Under the pieces are notes generated by a model, which had not been told where the DNA came from, made no database searches, and saw only the letters and a program-made list of their open reading frames with translations. Positions 19,485-28,077 of a DNA stretch of 64,000 nt are shown piece after piece. The position numbers and the translations under genes were made by a program. Each line of letters opens with the position of its first letter. Position 1 is the stretch's first letter. The DNA is from Microcoleus asticus IPMA8 (lineage in GTDB: Bacteria; Cyanobacteriota; Cyanobacteriia; Cyanobacteriales; Microcoleaceae), in assembly GCF_013179805.1 (NCBI RefSeq), contig NZ_SRRZ01000011.1:22943-86942 (forward strand), written 5' to 3'.

Positions 19485-21794
19485 TTGAATTCTCAGAAGT
19501 ACAAAATTCAATCACTGATTGCTGAGATTGACGAGGTACTCAGCAAGCCCGCACCCCGCTTGCCTTGGACGGGTTCGATCGATACTGTCCACCAGCGCCA
19601 ACTTTTAGAGCGAGTTCGCGCTTATCTGGTTTCCTCAGACTCCAAACTAGCGGCCAAAAAGGCGCCCGCCAGTACCAATGTCCGCCCGCAACCAGTTCCA
19701 GTGCCCAAAGTTCCGCTGAGGGCGCCTAGCCCCTCAGCCGCAGAGCAAATCATGCTAGCCGTAAGCGGAGAAATCAGCCACCTGCGTTCAAGCCTGACGG
19801 GGCCGCTCCAAGAAGACATAGAAGCTCTGCGCCAAGAGCAGCAAGCTCTAATTCAAGAAATCAAACAGCTAGAAGCACAACGGCAGCAGCAACAATCCCT
19901 AGCTCAGCAACAAGCAAACCAACAGCAAATCATTTCTGAATTCTTGCAGGTACTGAGTGCCCGTTTGGAAGAAACCTTGACTAGCGATTTCTCCCAAATT
20001 CTAAGTTCGCTAGAGAATCAGTTATTGCAAAGCAGCGCAGCACCTCACTCTTTGGGCAGTGCGCCTGATGAACAATTGGCTATTGACGTAACACTTAACC
20101 GACAAACCTCAGAAGAACACCCGCTGCTGACGCCGGATCAGAGGTTCGAGCAAATGCAACTGTTGCAATCTCGTGCTGACAGTCTGCTGATGAGTCTCGA
20201 TTCTAGGATGGGTATCGTGTTCGAGGCTTTGCAAGCAAATCTGCAAAGCTATCAAGCTTCCTTGAGACAAGAACTCGACAATATGTACGGTTTGAGCCAG
20301 CAGAGCGAGGCGAGGTTCGCGGCTTTCGTCAACCACTTGGCCGGACAGTTGGGGCGAGAAGCGTCTTCCTACGTACAGCAGCCGATCGATTTAGCAAATC
20401 TCGAAACAGTCATCCCAAACGCAGCCGATCCGTCTGATGCCGCTCCAGCCCTCTCAAATACTGCGATCGAACAGTCAGCCCCCGACACTCAGAGTGGAGA
20501 CTTGGTGCAGTCCAATCGCACCGGCGAATTCGGAGAACAAGACAGATTGCCCTATGCCGGTACAGAAATTTCTCCGCAATTCGGACAGTTGAGGCGCGAC
20601 CGCGACCGCATTCCATCCCCAATTTCGCTCCCTGACTTGGAAGAGAATTTGTTCGGTTCGGCACCCGAAAGACCTAGACCGACAATTGCCTTTTCCGGCG
20701 CTGAATCGGAAAATAAATTAGCAGAAACAGGCGAAGATATTGAGGATTTGTATGCAAGTTTGTTCGCGGGAGAAGCAGTCGCCGAAGTAGAATTAGAACT
20801 CGAAACTGTACTACCCCAAAATACTGCATTTGAAACCGCAAGTGAGGCTGTACAATATCAAGCGGCGTCGGATAATGAAACTGCCGACGCCCTAAATATG
20901 ACCGAAGATTTGTTTGTAAATCTGCTGGATGAAGGCGAATCACTGGAAGAAAATATTTTAGTAAATCCAGATTCAAACTTCGTAATAGGTAATTCTGTAG
21001 AATCTCTAACTTTAGATAGCGCCGGTTTATTTGAACCGCAAGTGGCATCAGTACCTCAAGTTTCAGAACCGCCAGCCTCAACCGCCTCGCTGCAACTTGA
21101 CGCGGACGATCGAGAAAATCTAGAAACGGCTCAAAACCGAGGCGAGGATTTCGACGCTGCGATGCCTGAATCGCCACCTTTGCCGTTGAGAACGCCTGCT
21201 GAAATTAGCCGGAACCGCCCCAGTGCCGCGCCCGGTTTGTCGAGTATCGGTGATTTTCAAACAGGCGAGTCCGGCACTTCGTCGCAGCGGCTTGATGATG
21301 GCTACATCCAAGCTTCGGCGGACGAGGATTTGCTGCCGGTTGAGGCATTAGAAGATGACCTCGATCGAGCTTTAAATTTGGACAACAATACTCTGCAACT
21401 GTTGGAGACAGACCTCTACAATCTGGAGGGATTGGGAAATACTAGCTTCGGGCGATCGAATTCCTCAGCCGCTAACAGCTTGGATTTATCGGCGAGTTCC
21501 CCCGAAGTCGGTGCAAAAAATCCCTTTGCCGAGGCCGTAGATGAAGAACTCGGCACGCTGGAGGATTTGTTCTCCGAGGTGTTGCAACTCTCATCTGATG
21601 ATGAACCCTTTGTTGTGGAAGACGAACTTGAGGATGATTTGTTTGCTGAGGAAGACGAATCGAACTTGACGCTAGACGAGATTTTGGCTAGTTTGACCGA
21701 GACCGATCGACCTTTGACTGATTCTCCCCCTCCAGAAACTGCCGAAACTAACGAACTGCCATCGACTCCTCCAGAAAATAAAAAAAAAACCTAA
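19485..21794 (+). CDS. Acidic coiled-coil protein of unknown function
   Basis: 769 residues from a TTG at 19485, the only sensible start. It has AGAGG eight bases upstream, and no ATG before residue 87. Residues about 1-50 form a small conserved region (IQSLIAEIDEVLSKPAPRLPWTGSIDT), 95-280 are mostly coiled coil with long Gln-rich stretches (QRQQQQSLAQQQANQQQ), and the rest is an acidic, low-complexity, probably disordered tail rich in Glu, Asp and Ser. No signal peptide or membrane segment. It ends in ENKKKT encoded by a run of ten A, directly before an Hsp70-fold ATPase gene in the -1 frame. Function unknown; the partnership with the next gene is likely. Confidence 0.65.
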   Translation: MNSQKYKIQSLIAEIDEVLSKPAPRLPWTGSIDTVHQRQLLERVRAYLVSSDSKLAAKKAPASTNVRPQPVPVPKVPLRAPSPSAAEQIMLAVSGEISHLRSSLTGPLQEDIEALRQEQQALIQEIKQLEAQRQQQQSLAQQQANQQQIISEFLQVLSARLEETLTSDFSQILSSLENQLLQSSAAPHSLGSAPDEQLAIDVTLNRQTSEEHPLLTPDQRFEQMQLLQSRADSLLMSLDSRMGIVFEALQANLQSYQASLRQELDNMYGLSQQSEARFAAFVNHLAGQLGREASSYVQQPIDLANLETVIPNAADPSDAAPALSNTAIEQSAPDTQSGDLVQSNRTGEFGEQDRLPYAGTEISPQFGQLRRDRDRIPSPISLPDLEENLFGSAPERPRPTIAFSGAESENKLAETGEDIEDLYASLFAGEAVAEVELELETVLPQNTAFETASEAVQYQAASDNETADALNMTEDLFVNLLDEGESLEENILVNPDSNFVIGNSVESLTLDSAGLFEPQVASVPQVSEPPASTASLQLDADDRENLETAQNRGEDFDAAMPESPPLPLRTPAEISRNRPSAAPGLSSIGDFQTGESGTSSQRLDDGYIQASADEDLLPVEALEDDLDRALNLDNNTLQLLETDLYNLEGLGNTSFGRSNSSAANSLDLSASSPEVGAKNPFAEAVDEELGTLEDLFSEVLQLSSDDEPFVVEDELEDDLFAEEDESNLTLDEILASLTETDRPLTDSPPPETAETNELPSTPPENKKKT
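21780..21789 (+). promoter_or_regulatory. A10 homopolymer, possible -1 frameshift site
   Basis: Ten A residues at the end of the acidic coiled-coil gene. The downstream ATPase frame (-1 relative) opens immediately after a TAA at 21779-21781 and continues without a stop through the A-run. Slippage here would fuse the two proteins. No strong downstream hairpin was recognised. Confidence 0.4.
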
Positions 21795-21847
21795 TTTCGA
21801 CAGAGAGTAAAGCAGGAGTTGTTGAGGAGAAAACCGATTTTAGCGAG

Positions 21848-23842
21848 TTGGCCGGGACACAGCAGCAAGACTCGGCTGGGCATTCTGCAGCAGGTGCGAT
21901 CGCCCCATCCCCAGAACGCCGGAATTATAGCTGGTATTTGGGCATTGATTTCGGTTCCAGTGGCTTGTCTGCGGCTTTGCTCGATCGCACCAGCGGCCAG
22001 TTGCACCCGATTTACTGGGAAGCACCGCAGGCTGAGGGTTCCGCTGCAGGCCCCAGCTTTCGGATTCCCTCGGCTGCGGTGCTTGCGGAAACAGCCTCAG
22101 GGAGCCCTGCACCGCAGGTGACAGTCAAGTCGGTGGGATTCCCACCCCTGGCTTTGCCTGCTAGAGAATTTTTACTGCAAAATTTTAAATTGCCTTTAAA
22201 GGTGGGCATTCCTTATCAGCGGGAAGCTGCTGGAATGTACGAACCGCTGTTGCAGTGGTCGCCCTTGCAGGCTGTTTCTATCGCCTTGCCGCTGCAAGGT
22301 GTGCGGGCGCTGCTGGCTACTTTGAATCCGAGGAAGCAGGGGCAAAAATTTGACGGATCGGGGGAAGTTTGGGATTCTGCACCGAGGACGAATTTTGCAG
22401 GATTGCCAGTTTCTAATTTAATTTGTAGGGCTTCGGGACTAGCGCCAGAAACTCTCGATGCGGCGCTTTTAGAATTGCGGGGTGTAATTTTGGGGACTCC
22501 GGCCGGTTGGTCGGATGCTTATCGGTTTAATCTGCGGGAGGCTGTTTTGGGCGCGTCTCTGGTGGCTTCGGGTTCGCAAATTTTTGTGGTGGAAGATGCG
22601 ATCGCCACTTTGCTTGCTGCTGTAACTCCTGTGAAAAATGGCATGGAAGTCGAGTCGTCAGCCGTGGATTCTGCTAAGGACGGTGAAGAAACTGCACCGC
22701 TGAGTGTGAATGCTTCGTCTTTTAGCGGGGGAACTTTGATTTTGAATGCGGGGGCCGCGACGGTGGAATTAGCTTTAGTTGAGTTGCCGTCCAATCTTCA
22801 AGATTTAACTCGTGCTGATTTTACTTGCCACAGTTTTGCTTTTGCTGGCGATGCTTTCGATCAAGATATTATCTGTCAGTTGTTGGCTAAAAACGAAACT
22901 TGGGGAATGTCGATCGATTTGCCACGTCCTGGGCATCCAGATTTGCCGAACCGCTATCAATTGCAGCAGCGGTTACAAGGTTCTGCTTTTGGCCTGCAAT
23001 TGTTAGAGGCGGCAAGGCAAATAAAAGTTATTTTGCAACATCAAAAAAGTTTTGCTTTGGATATTGGCCAGCAGCATTGGGATGTGAAGCGCAAAGATTT
23101 GGAAAGTCAGGTTTTAGTGCCTTTTGTGCAGCAGCTGAACCGCGAATTGAATGCTTTGCTCAGCCGCGCGGGAATGTCGCCGGCGGGGATTAATCAGGCG
23201 ATTTGTGCAGGGGGTATGGGTGCTTGGCCTGCGATCGCCCGCTGGTTGCGGCAGAAGTTGCCGAATGCGATCGTTGTTCAAGACCAGGAATTGCAGGTCG
23301 ATCGAGATATTTTGGAAATTGACAATTCTGCATTAAATTCTGTATCTCAAAGTACAAATTTTTCAGAAAAAATTGGTCGAGTTGCCTGCGGGTTGGCGAG
23401 TTTGGCTCTTTATCCTCAAATTTTGGATGTGTCGCAGCAGCAGTACAGCGACTTTTTTCTGCTGTGGGAATTAATGCAGGTTTTGGGTGAGGAAACTCTG
23501 AGCTTTCAGGAAATTTTGCAGTTGTTGGAACGCCAGGGCGTGAATACCCGCACCTGCGAGTCCCGGGTTCTGCGGATTTTGGAAGGAAATTTGCCGGCGG
23601 GACTTGTGCCTGCGGAGGAAGATTTCATGCTGCTGGGCGAGGAGTCGAGGCAAAATCCCGATTGGGAAGCAATTTTGGCCGAGCCGCTTTTCTTTGAAGA
23701 TGTCTCGCTGGGTTATCGCTTGAATCTCGAACAAGCCTCTGTTGTTCGCGATTATTTAGGCAAACTCGCTTCTAGCAGCCAGCAAAAATTGTTAGAACCG
23801 CTAACAATTACTTGGGATGTTCGCACGGATACTTATCGCTAA
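21848..23842 (+). CDS. Hsp70/actin-fold ATPase-like protein
   Basis: 664 residues from a TTG at 21848. The open frame continues upstream to 21782 without an ATG or GTG, so the true start is uncertain. Actin-type ATPase motifs are visible: phosphate-1 YLGIDFGSSGLSAALLD (about 30), connecting region VILGTPAGWSDAYRFNLREA, phosphate-2 GGTLILNAGAATVELALVEL (about 300), then FAGDAFDQDIICQLL as in DnaK, and adenosine motif AICAGGMGAWPAIARWL. The C-terminal 170 residues do not look like a substrate-binding domain of DnaK. It may be a chaperone-like or filament-forming ATPase that works with the coiled-coil protein encoded just before it. Strong terminator downstream. Confidence 0.75.
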   Translation: MAGTQQQDSAGHSAAGAIAPSPERRNYSWYLGIDFGSSGLSAALLDRTSGQLHPIYWEAPQAEGSAAGPSFRIPSAAVLAETASGSPAPQVTVKSVGFPPLALPAREFLLQNFKLPLKVGIPYQREAAGMYEPLLQWSPLQAVSIALPLQGVRALLATLNPRKQGQKFDGSGEVWDSAPRTNFAGLPVSNLICRASGLAPETLDAALLELRGVILGTPAGWSDAYRFNLREAVLGASLVASGSQIFVVEDAIATLLAAVTPVKNGMEVESSAVDSAKDGEETAPLSVNASSFSGGTLILNAGAATVELALVELPSNLQDLTRADFTCHSFAFAGDAFDQDIICQLLAKNETWGMSIDLPRPGHPDLPNRYQLQQRLQGSAFGLQLLEAARQIKVILQHQKSFALDIGQQHWDVKRKDLESQVLVPFVQQLNRELNALLSRAGMSPAGINQAICAGGMGAWPAIARWLRQKLPNAIVVQDQELQVDRDILEIDNSALNSVSQSTNFSEKIGRVACGLASLALYPQILDVSQQQYSDFFLLWELMQVLGEETLSFQEILQLLERQGVNTRTCESRVLRILEGNLPAGLVPAEEDFMLLGEESRQNPDWEAILAEPLFFEDVSLGYRLNLEQASVVRDYLGKLASSSQQKLLEPLTITWDVRTDTYR

Positions 23843-23847
23843 ACGGC

Positions 23848-23918
23848 AAAAAACCCGGTTTCTCAGTGGAATCCTCCCTGTCGTTCCCCGAACATTCCTA
23901 GTAGAAACCGGGTTTTTT
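23848..23918 (+). terminator. Intrinsic terminator after the ATPase gene
   Basis: Arms AAAAAACCCGGTTTCT (23848-23863) and AGAAACCGGGTTTTTT (23903-23918) are perfect complements; the hairpin ends in a run of six T. It begins six bases after the stop codon and belongs to the AAACCGGGTTT dispersed family. Confidence 0.85.
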
Positions 23919-24116
23919 GTGGTCAAGAGTAACTTTTTTATGTAAATTTACTTAAAGTTACATAAACTTTATACCTTTTTAAAGGAAATACACAGAAATT
24001 TTATAAAAATGTTGTTGCTTTTTAAAGATTTTGTAAAGCTCAGCATTTGAGGTTCTGCTGATTTGGGGTGGCGAATAAGATGGACGTAAGATCTCGTTAA
24101 AGTTGAGACTAATCAA

Positions 24117-24827
24117 ATGAAATTTCCGATGGGTGCCTATATATCATCATTATTATCAGAAATGCTGTCCTTATTTCTGCAAAAATTTACTTACAAAGTT
24201 TGTGTATCAAGACAGCAGGTTCACCGATCCGTAACTAGCAAGGTAAAACGGTCGATCGATATTTTGGGTTCGCTGCTGGGACTGGCAATTGCTGTTGCGG
24301 TGGCGGTGCCGGTGGCAGTGGCGATGCTGTTAGACAATCCTGGCCCGCTGCTTTACAGTCAAGTCCGCTGCAGCTTCAAAGGGCGACATTTCAGAATGTG
24401 GAAATTTCGATCGATGGTTGTCGGTGCAGAAAAGCTCAAGCATTTAGTTAACAACCAAGCCAAGGGTCACATTTTTAAGAATGAAAATGACCCGCGAGTT
24501 ACCCGCGTCGGCCGCTTTTTGCGGAGGACGAGTTTGGACGAGTTGCCTCAATTCTGGAATGTGTTAGCGGGGGAAATGAGTTTGGTTGGAACTCGACCGC
24601 CCACTCCCGATGAAGTTGCTGCCTATGACAATTTTCACTGGCAGCGTTTGAATGTTAAGCCCGGTATGACTGGGGAGTGGCAAGTTAACGGGCGTTCAGG
24701 AGTTAAAGATTTTGACGAGATTGTGCTGATGGATCTCGACTATCAGCGCAAATGGTCTGTTGTTTACGACATTAGTTTGATGTGCAAAACGATTTGGGTT
24801 GTGTTGAGTAAAAACGGCGCGTTTTAG
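24117..24827 (+). CDS. Undecaprenyl-phosphate sugar transferase (exopolysaccharide priming)
   Basis: 236 residues. Polyprenyl-phosphate hexose-1-phosphate transferase of the WcaJ/PglC/RfbP family: it would attach the first sugar phosphate to a lipid carrier at the cytoplasmic membrane. After one N-terminal membrane segment (about 55-75, LGLAIAVAVAVPVAVAML), the family's conserved regions are LDNPGPLLYSQVR, GRHFRMWKFRSMV, RVGRFLRRTSLDELPQFWNVL, GEMSLVGTRPP, KPGMTGEWQVNGRSGV and DLDYQRKWSVVYDI. Isolated single gene; the stop codon lies in a TTTTAGATAGTC repeat motif. Sugar donor unknown. Confidence 0.9.
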   Translation: MKFPMGAYISSLLSEMLSLFLQKFTYKVCVSRQQVHRSVTSKVKRSIDILGSLLGLAIAVAVAVPVAVAMLLDNPGPLLYSQVRCSFKGRHFRMWKFRSMVVGAEKLKHLVNNQAKGHIFKNENDPRVTRVGRFLRRTSLDELPQFWNVLAGEMSLVGTRPPTPDEVAAYDNFHWQRLNVKPGMTGEWQVNGRSGVKDFDEIVLMDLDYQRKWSVVYDISLMCKTIWVVLSKNGAF

Positions 24828-24912
24828 ATAGTCAGGCTGTTTTGGGTTGTGTGTTTATTTTAAAACTTGGGTAAAAATAGGGTATTAAATATTTGGAAAT
24901 GGGATTAAATAT

Positions 24913-25752
24913 ATGTTGCTAGAGTTAGCGATCGGTGATGCTTACGGTGCGGGTTTTGAATTTGTTGACCGGCAGACGATCGAATTGTACAACAATCTCA
25001 ACTGCTACATACAACATCCCCGTCACGACATCCAGCCGGGATGCTACACAGACGATACGCAGATGAGTTTAGCCGTCGCAGAAGCTATAGTCAGCCGAGA
25101 ACCTTGGACGCCGGAACTTTTAGCCACCAAATTTGTTGCAGCTTTTCACCGCGATCACCGAGTAGGTTATGCTGGTAAATTTTACAATTTTTTGCTACAA
25201 GTTCAAGACGGCAAAGAATTCTTAGCAAAAATTCACTCTGCTAGCGATAAAAGCGGATCGGCGATGCGAGCCGGGCCCATTGGCATTTTTCCTACTATTG
25301 AAAAAGTAATCGAAAATGCCACCATTCAAGCTGCAATTACTCACAACACTCCCGATGGCATTCAAGCAGCTATAGCGGCCGCTTTGATGTCTCATTACTT
25401 TATTTATAAGTTAGGTTTAAAGAATAATTTGGGAAATTTTATAGAAAGGCACGTTGCTGGTGAGTGGTCGATACCTTGGCCAGGAGAAGTCAGCACTAAA
25501 GGTTTGGTCTGTGTTAGAGCCGCTATTACTGCTGTCATGCGAAATGATAGTATGAGCAAACTGCTCCAAGATTGCATTGCCTTTTCGGGAGATGTCGATA
25601 CAGTAGCAACTATTGCTTTAGCTGCTGGTTCCTGTAGCAGTGAAATTGCCCAAGACCTACCAGAAAATCTGGTGCAAGGATTAGAAAATCAATCTTACGG
25701 CCTAGATTATATCATAGAACTGGATAAAAAATTGATGAACTGCATTGTTTAG
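24913..25752 (+). CDS. ADP-ribosylglycohydrolase family protein
   Basis: 279 residues. ARH/DraG-type hydrolase that would remove ADP-ribose from a protein or small molecule, with a binuclear metal site. Visible motifs are AIGDAYGAGFEF at the start, YTDDTQMSLAVAEAIV (metal ligands), MRAGPIGI and the C-terminal FSGDVDTVATIALAAG (metal ligands). The N-terminus is a few residues short of the family's usual glycine-rich start, so translation may begin slightly earlier than the ATG chosen. No nearby ADP-ribosyltransferase or nitrogenase genes, so the target is unknown. It slightly overlaps a longer but unlikely pgsA reading frame. Confidence 0.85.
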   Translation: MLLELAIGDAYGAGFEFVDRQTIELYNNLNCYIQHPRHDIQPGCYTDDTQMSLAVAEAIVSREPWTPELLATKFVAAFHRDHRVGYAGKFYNFLLQVQDGKEFLAKIHSASDKSGSAMRAGPIGIFPTIEKVIENATIQAAITHNTPDGIQAAIAAALMSHYFIYKLGLKNNLGNFIERHVAGEWSIPWPGEVSTKGLVCVRAAITAVMRNDSMSKLLQDCIAFSGDVDTVATIALAAGSCSSEIAQDLPENLVQGLENQSYGLDYIIELDKKLMNCIV

Positions 25753-25915
25753 TAAAGTGACTGCAAAAAATGTTAAATTAAGGGCAATCTTCGCAGAGTT
25801 GCCCTTAATTTTTGATTTTTGGCAACCGCGCCCGACAGTCAGGACGTTCTTAATCACTGAAACGATTGTCCCCAATTGCATTTTTACATCGCTCTTATTC
25901 CTTATTCCTTCTGCT

Positions 25916-26440
25916 ATGAATTTGCCTAATTTGATTACTTTTTCTCGCTTGCTGGGAGTGCCTTTTCTGCTCTACGGTTTGTACGACCCAAGCGCCCAAA
26001 GCCGCTGGATTTGCACCGCGATTTTTGTGGTAGCTGCGGCTACTGATTGGCTGGACGGCTATTTGGCTAGGAAGCTGAATCAAATTACCGATTTGGGAAA
26101 GTTTCTCGACCCTTTGGTGGATAAATTGTTGGTGCTCGCGCCGCTTTTAGTGTTGATTGAGTTGGGGAAAGTGCCGGCTTGGGCAGTGTTTTTAATTTTA
26201 GGTCGGGAATTGACAATTGCGGGGTGGCGTGTTAATAAAACTACGATTTCTGGAGCTAATATTTGGGGCAAATTGAAGACGGTGAGTCAGATTGTGGCGA
26301 TCGCACTTTTAATTGCTCCTCTATCTGAAGCATGGAATTTTCCCGCATTAATTGCTTTTTGGGTTTCTGTGGCTTTAACTTTGATTTCTGGCGCTATTTA
26401 TCTGTGGCCGGAAAAGGCTGCTGAGCTTGACAAAGCCTAG
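25916..26440 (+). CDS. pgsA: CDP-diacylglycerol--glycerol-3-phosphate 3-phosphatidyltransferase
   Basis: 174 residues from the ATG at 25916. The frame is open further upstream to 25745, but that part has no family similarity and overlaps the previous gene. Synthesises phosphatidylglycerol phosphate at the cytoplasmic membrane, the first committed step to phosphatidylglycerol, which is an essential thylakoid lipid. The CDP-alcohol phosphotransferase signature D-x2-DG-x2-AR-x8-G-x3-D-x3-D is complete as DWLDGYLARKLNQITDLGKF then LDPLVD. About four membrane spans. MNLPNLITFSRLLGVP is the family's usual start. Confidence 0.92.
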   Translation: MNLPNLITFSRLLGVPFLLYGLYDPSAQSRWICTAIFVVAAATDWLDGYLARKLNQITDLGKFLDPLVDKLLVLAPLLVLIELGKVPAWAVFLILGRELTIAGWRVNKTTISGANIWGKLKTVSQIVAIALLIAPLSEAWNFPALIAFWVSVALTLISGAIYLWPEKAAELDKA

Positions 26441-26485
26441 TTCTTCCTTATTTTTTATTCTGTATAAGATAAAATCTAAAATCCA

Positions 26486-27937
26486 ATGAATTTAGGAATT
26501 CGGGCTAAATTGTTGGCTAGCTTTGGAGCTTTGATAGCCTTACTCGCAGGTGTCGGGTTTGTTGGTTGGCGAAACACAGTTGAACTAGCACAAGATGCGG
26601 AGAAATTGTACGCATATCAAGTTAAGGGGACAGTTGCTCTAGCCAACTGCGAATCGGCTTTGTGGAAGCTGCGTTACGACTTCCCCCAATTTATTGTTCA
26701 ACCAGAGAAGCGATCGGAAATTTTGGCCCAAGAACCAAAGTTATACAAAATAATTGACGATAACCTACGAGAATATGCTAAAGGTGAACTCACACCAGAA
26801 GAGCAAGTAGCTTTCAAAAAAGTGCAAGATGCTTATCAAAGGTATATCGCAGCCAGACCTAGGTGGTTTGAGTTGCTGCAAGCAGGCAAAATTAAGGAAG
26901 CCGCAGAGTATCGCGCAGCTACGACAACTCCTTTTGGTGCCCAAACAGTTGATGACTTTTCAGCACTAATCGAACTCCAGCGAAAAGTCGGCGAAACAAG
27001 ACACGACCGCATTGAAGCGAAGATTGGGCATTTGACCGTGCTGCTACTGCTTACTCTCGTCTTCGCTTTGTTGTCTGCTGCATTCCTGACTGCGATCGTC
27101 ACCCGTGAGATTGTTAACCCAATAGTACAATCTGTGAGGAAAATTGTCTCTTCTTCAACGCAAATCACGGCCGCCGTGGCTCAGCAGGAATACACTGTGT
27201 CTCAACAAGCTAATGCTGTGAATCAAACGACTGCGACGATGAATGAGTTAGTTGTTGCTTCGGGACTTTCAGCCAAGCAAGCAGAAGCATCAGCAGTCTC
27301 GGCTCATCAAGCGCTAACACTAGCTGATTCCGGTAATCAATCCGTAGAAAATACTATGAAGGGGATAGTAACTCTTCAAGAAAAAGTAGGAGCTATCACT
27401 AAACAGATTACCTATTTGAGCGACAATGCTGTTAAAATTGGTGGAATTTCTGACCTAGTAGCCGATATCGCTAACCAAACCAATATGCTGGCTCTCAATG
27501 CCACAGTCGAAGCAGTCCGTGCTGGCCAAAATGGTAAGGGTTTTGGTGTAGTTGCGACTGAAATTCGCCGACTAGCTGAGGAAAGCAAAAAATCAGCAGA
27601 TAAAATTAATGCTCTGGTGACAGAAATTCAAGTGGCGATCGACCACACGGTGATAGTAACGAATGAAGGAGCAAAAACAGCGGAGCAAGGTATTAAACAA
27701 GCTCAAGGGACAACAGAAATTTTTGCGGGTGTAGCAGATGCGATCGACAAAGTATTTTTGAACAACAAACAGATTTCTCTGAATGCTAACCAACAGGCGG
27801 TCGCAATTCAACAAGTGCTTGAGGCCATGAACAATGTTAACTTAGGAGCAACAGAAACTGAGAGTAGCCTTGCTCAAGTTAAACTCAGTACGCAACTCCT
27901 CAACCAAACCGCAGAAGAACTTAAAAACCTATCTTAG
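26486..27937 (+). CDS. Methyl-accepting chemotaxis protein
   Basis: 483 residues. N-terminal membrane span (about 9-27), an extracytoplasmic four-helix-bundle-like region (about 28-185), second span (about 188-208, LTVLLLLTLVFALLSAAFLTA), and then the cytoplasmic signalling coiled coil. The hairpin tip reads ANQTNMLALNATVEAVRAG, then KGFGVVATEIRRLAEESKK, the canonical MCP signature. A HAMP domain is not obvious after TM2; the linker is short. No CheA, CheW or CheY gene is next to it, so it belongs to a phototaxis/chemotaxis array encoded elsewhere. The heptamer AAAATCT motif lies directly upstream of the start. Confidence 0.9.
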   Translation: MNLGIRAKLLASFGALIALLAGVGFVGWRNTVELAQDAEKLYAYQVKGTVALANCESALWKLRYDFPQFIVQPEKRSEILAQEPKLYKIIDDNLREYAKGELTPEEQVAFKKVQDAYQRYIAARPRWFELLQAGKIKEAAEYRAATTTPFGAQTVDDFSALIELQRKVGETRHDRIEAKIGHLTVLLLLTLVFALLSAAFLTAIVTREIVNPIVQSVRKIVSSSTQITAAVAQQEYTVSQQANAVNQTTATMNELVVASGLSAKQAEASAVSAHQALTLADSGNQSVENTMKGIVTLQEKVGAITKQITYLSDNAVKIGGISDLVADIANQTNMLALNATVEAVRAGQNGKGFGVVATEIRRLAEESKKSADKINALVTEIQVAIDHTVIVTNEGAKTAEQGIKQAQGTTEIFAGVADAIDKVFLNNKQISLNANQQAVAIQQVLEAMNNVNLGATETESSLAQVKLSTQLLNQTAEELKNLS

Positions 27938-27949
27938 CAGAAGGAATAA

Positions 27950-28005
27950 TGCCCTTCGGCTGCGCGAGCGGTCAAGTCGCTGTTCATGAGCGAAGTCGAA
28001 GGGCA
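27950..28005. repeat. Inverted repeat TGCCCTTCG / CGAAGGGCA
   Basis: Nine-base complementary arms (27950-27958, 27997-28005) with the spacer also partly pairing (GAGCG/CGCTG region). Lies between two convergent genes and may work as a transcription end for either strand. Confidence 0.6.
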
Positions 28006-28077
28006 GGGTAAAAAGAAATAAGAGCGGGTACGAGGGTCCCGCCCTACAAAAACAGGCTTCTGCGAGATTGTTTCGAT

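Noticed and set aside
25745..25915. Upstream extension of pgsA
   Set aside because: No similarity to the family; overlaps the previous gene; MNLPNLITFSR at 25916 is the family start.
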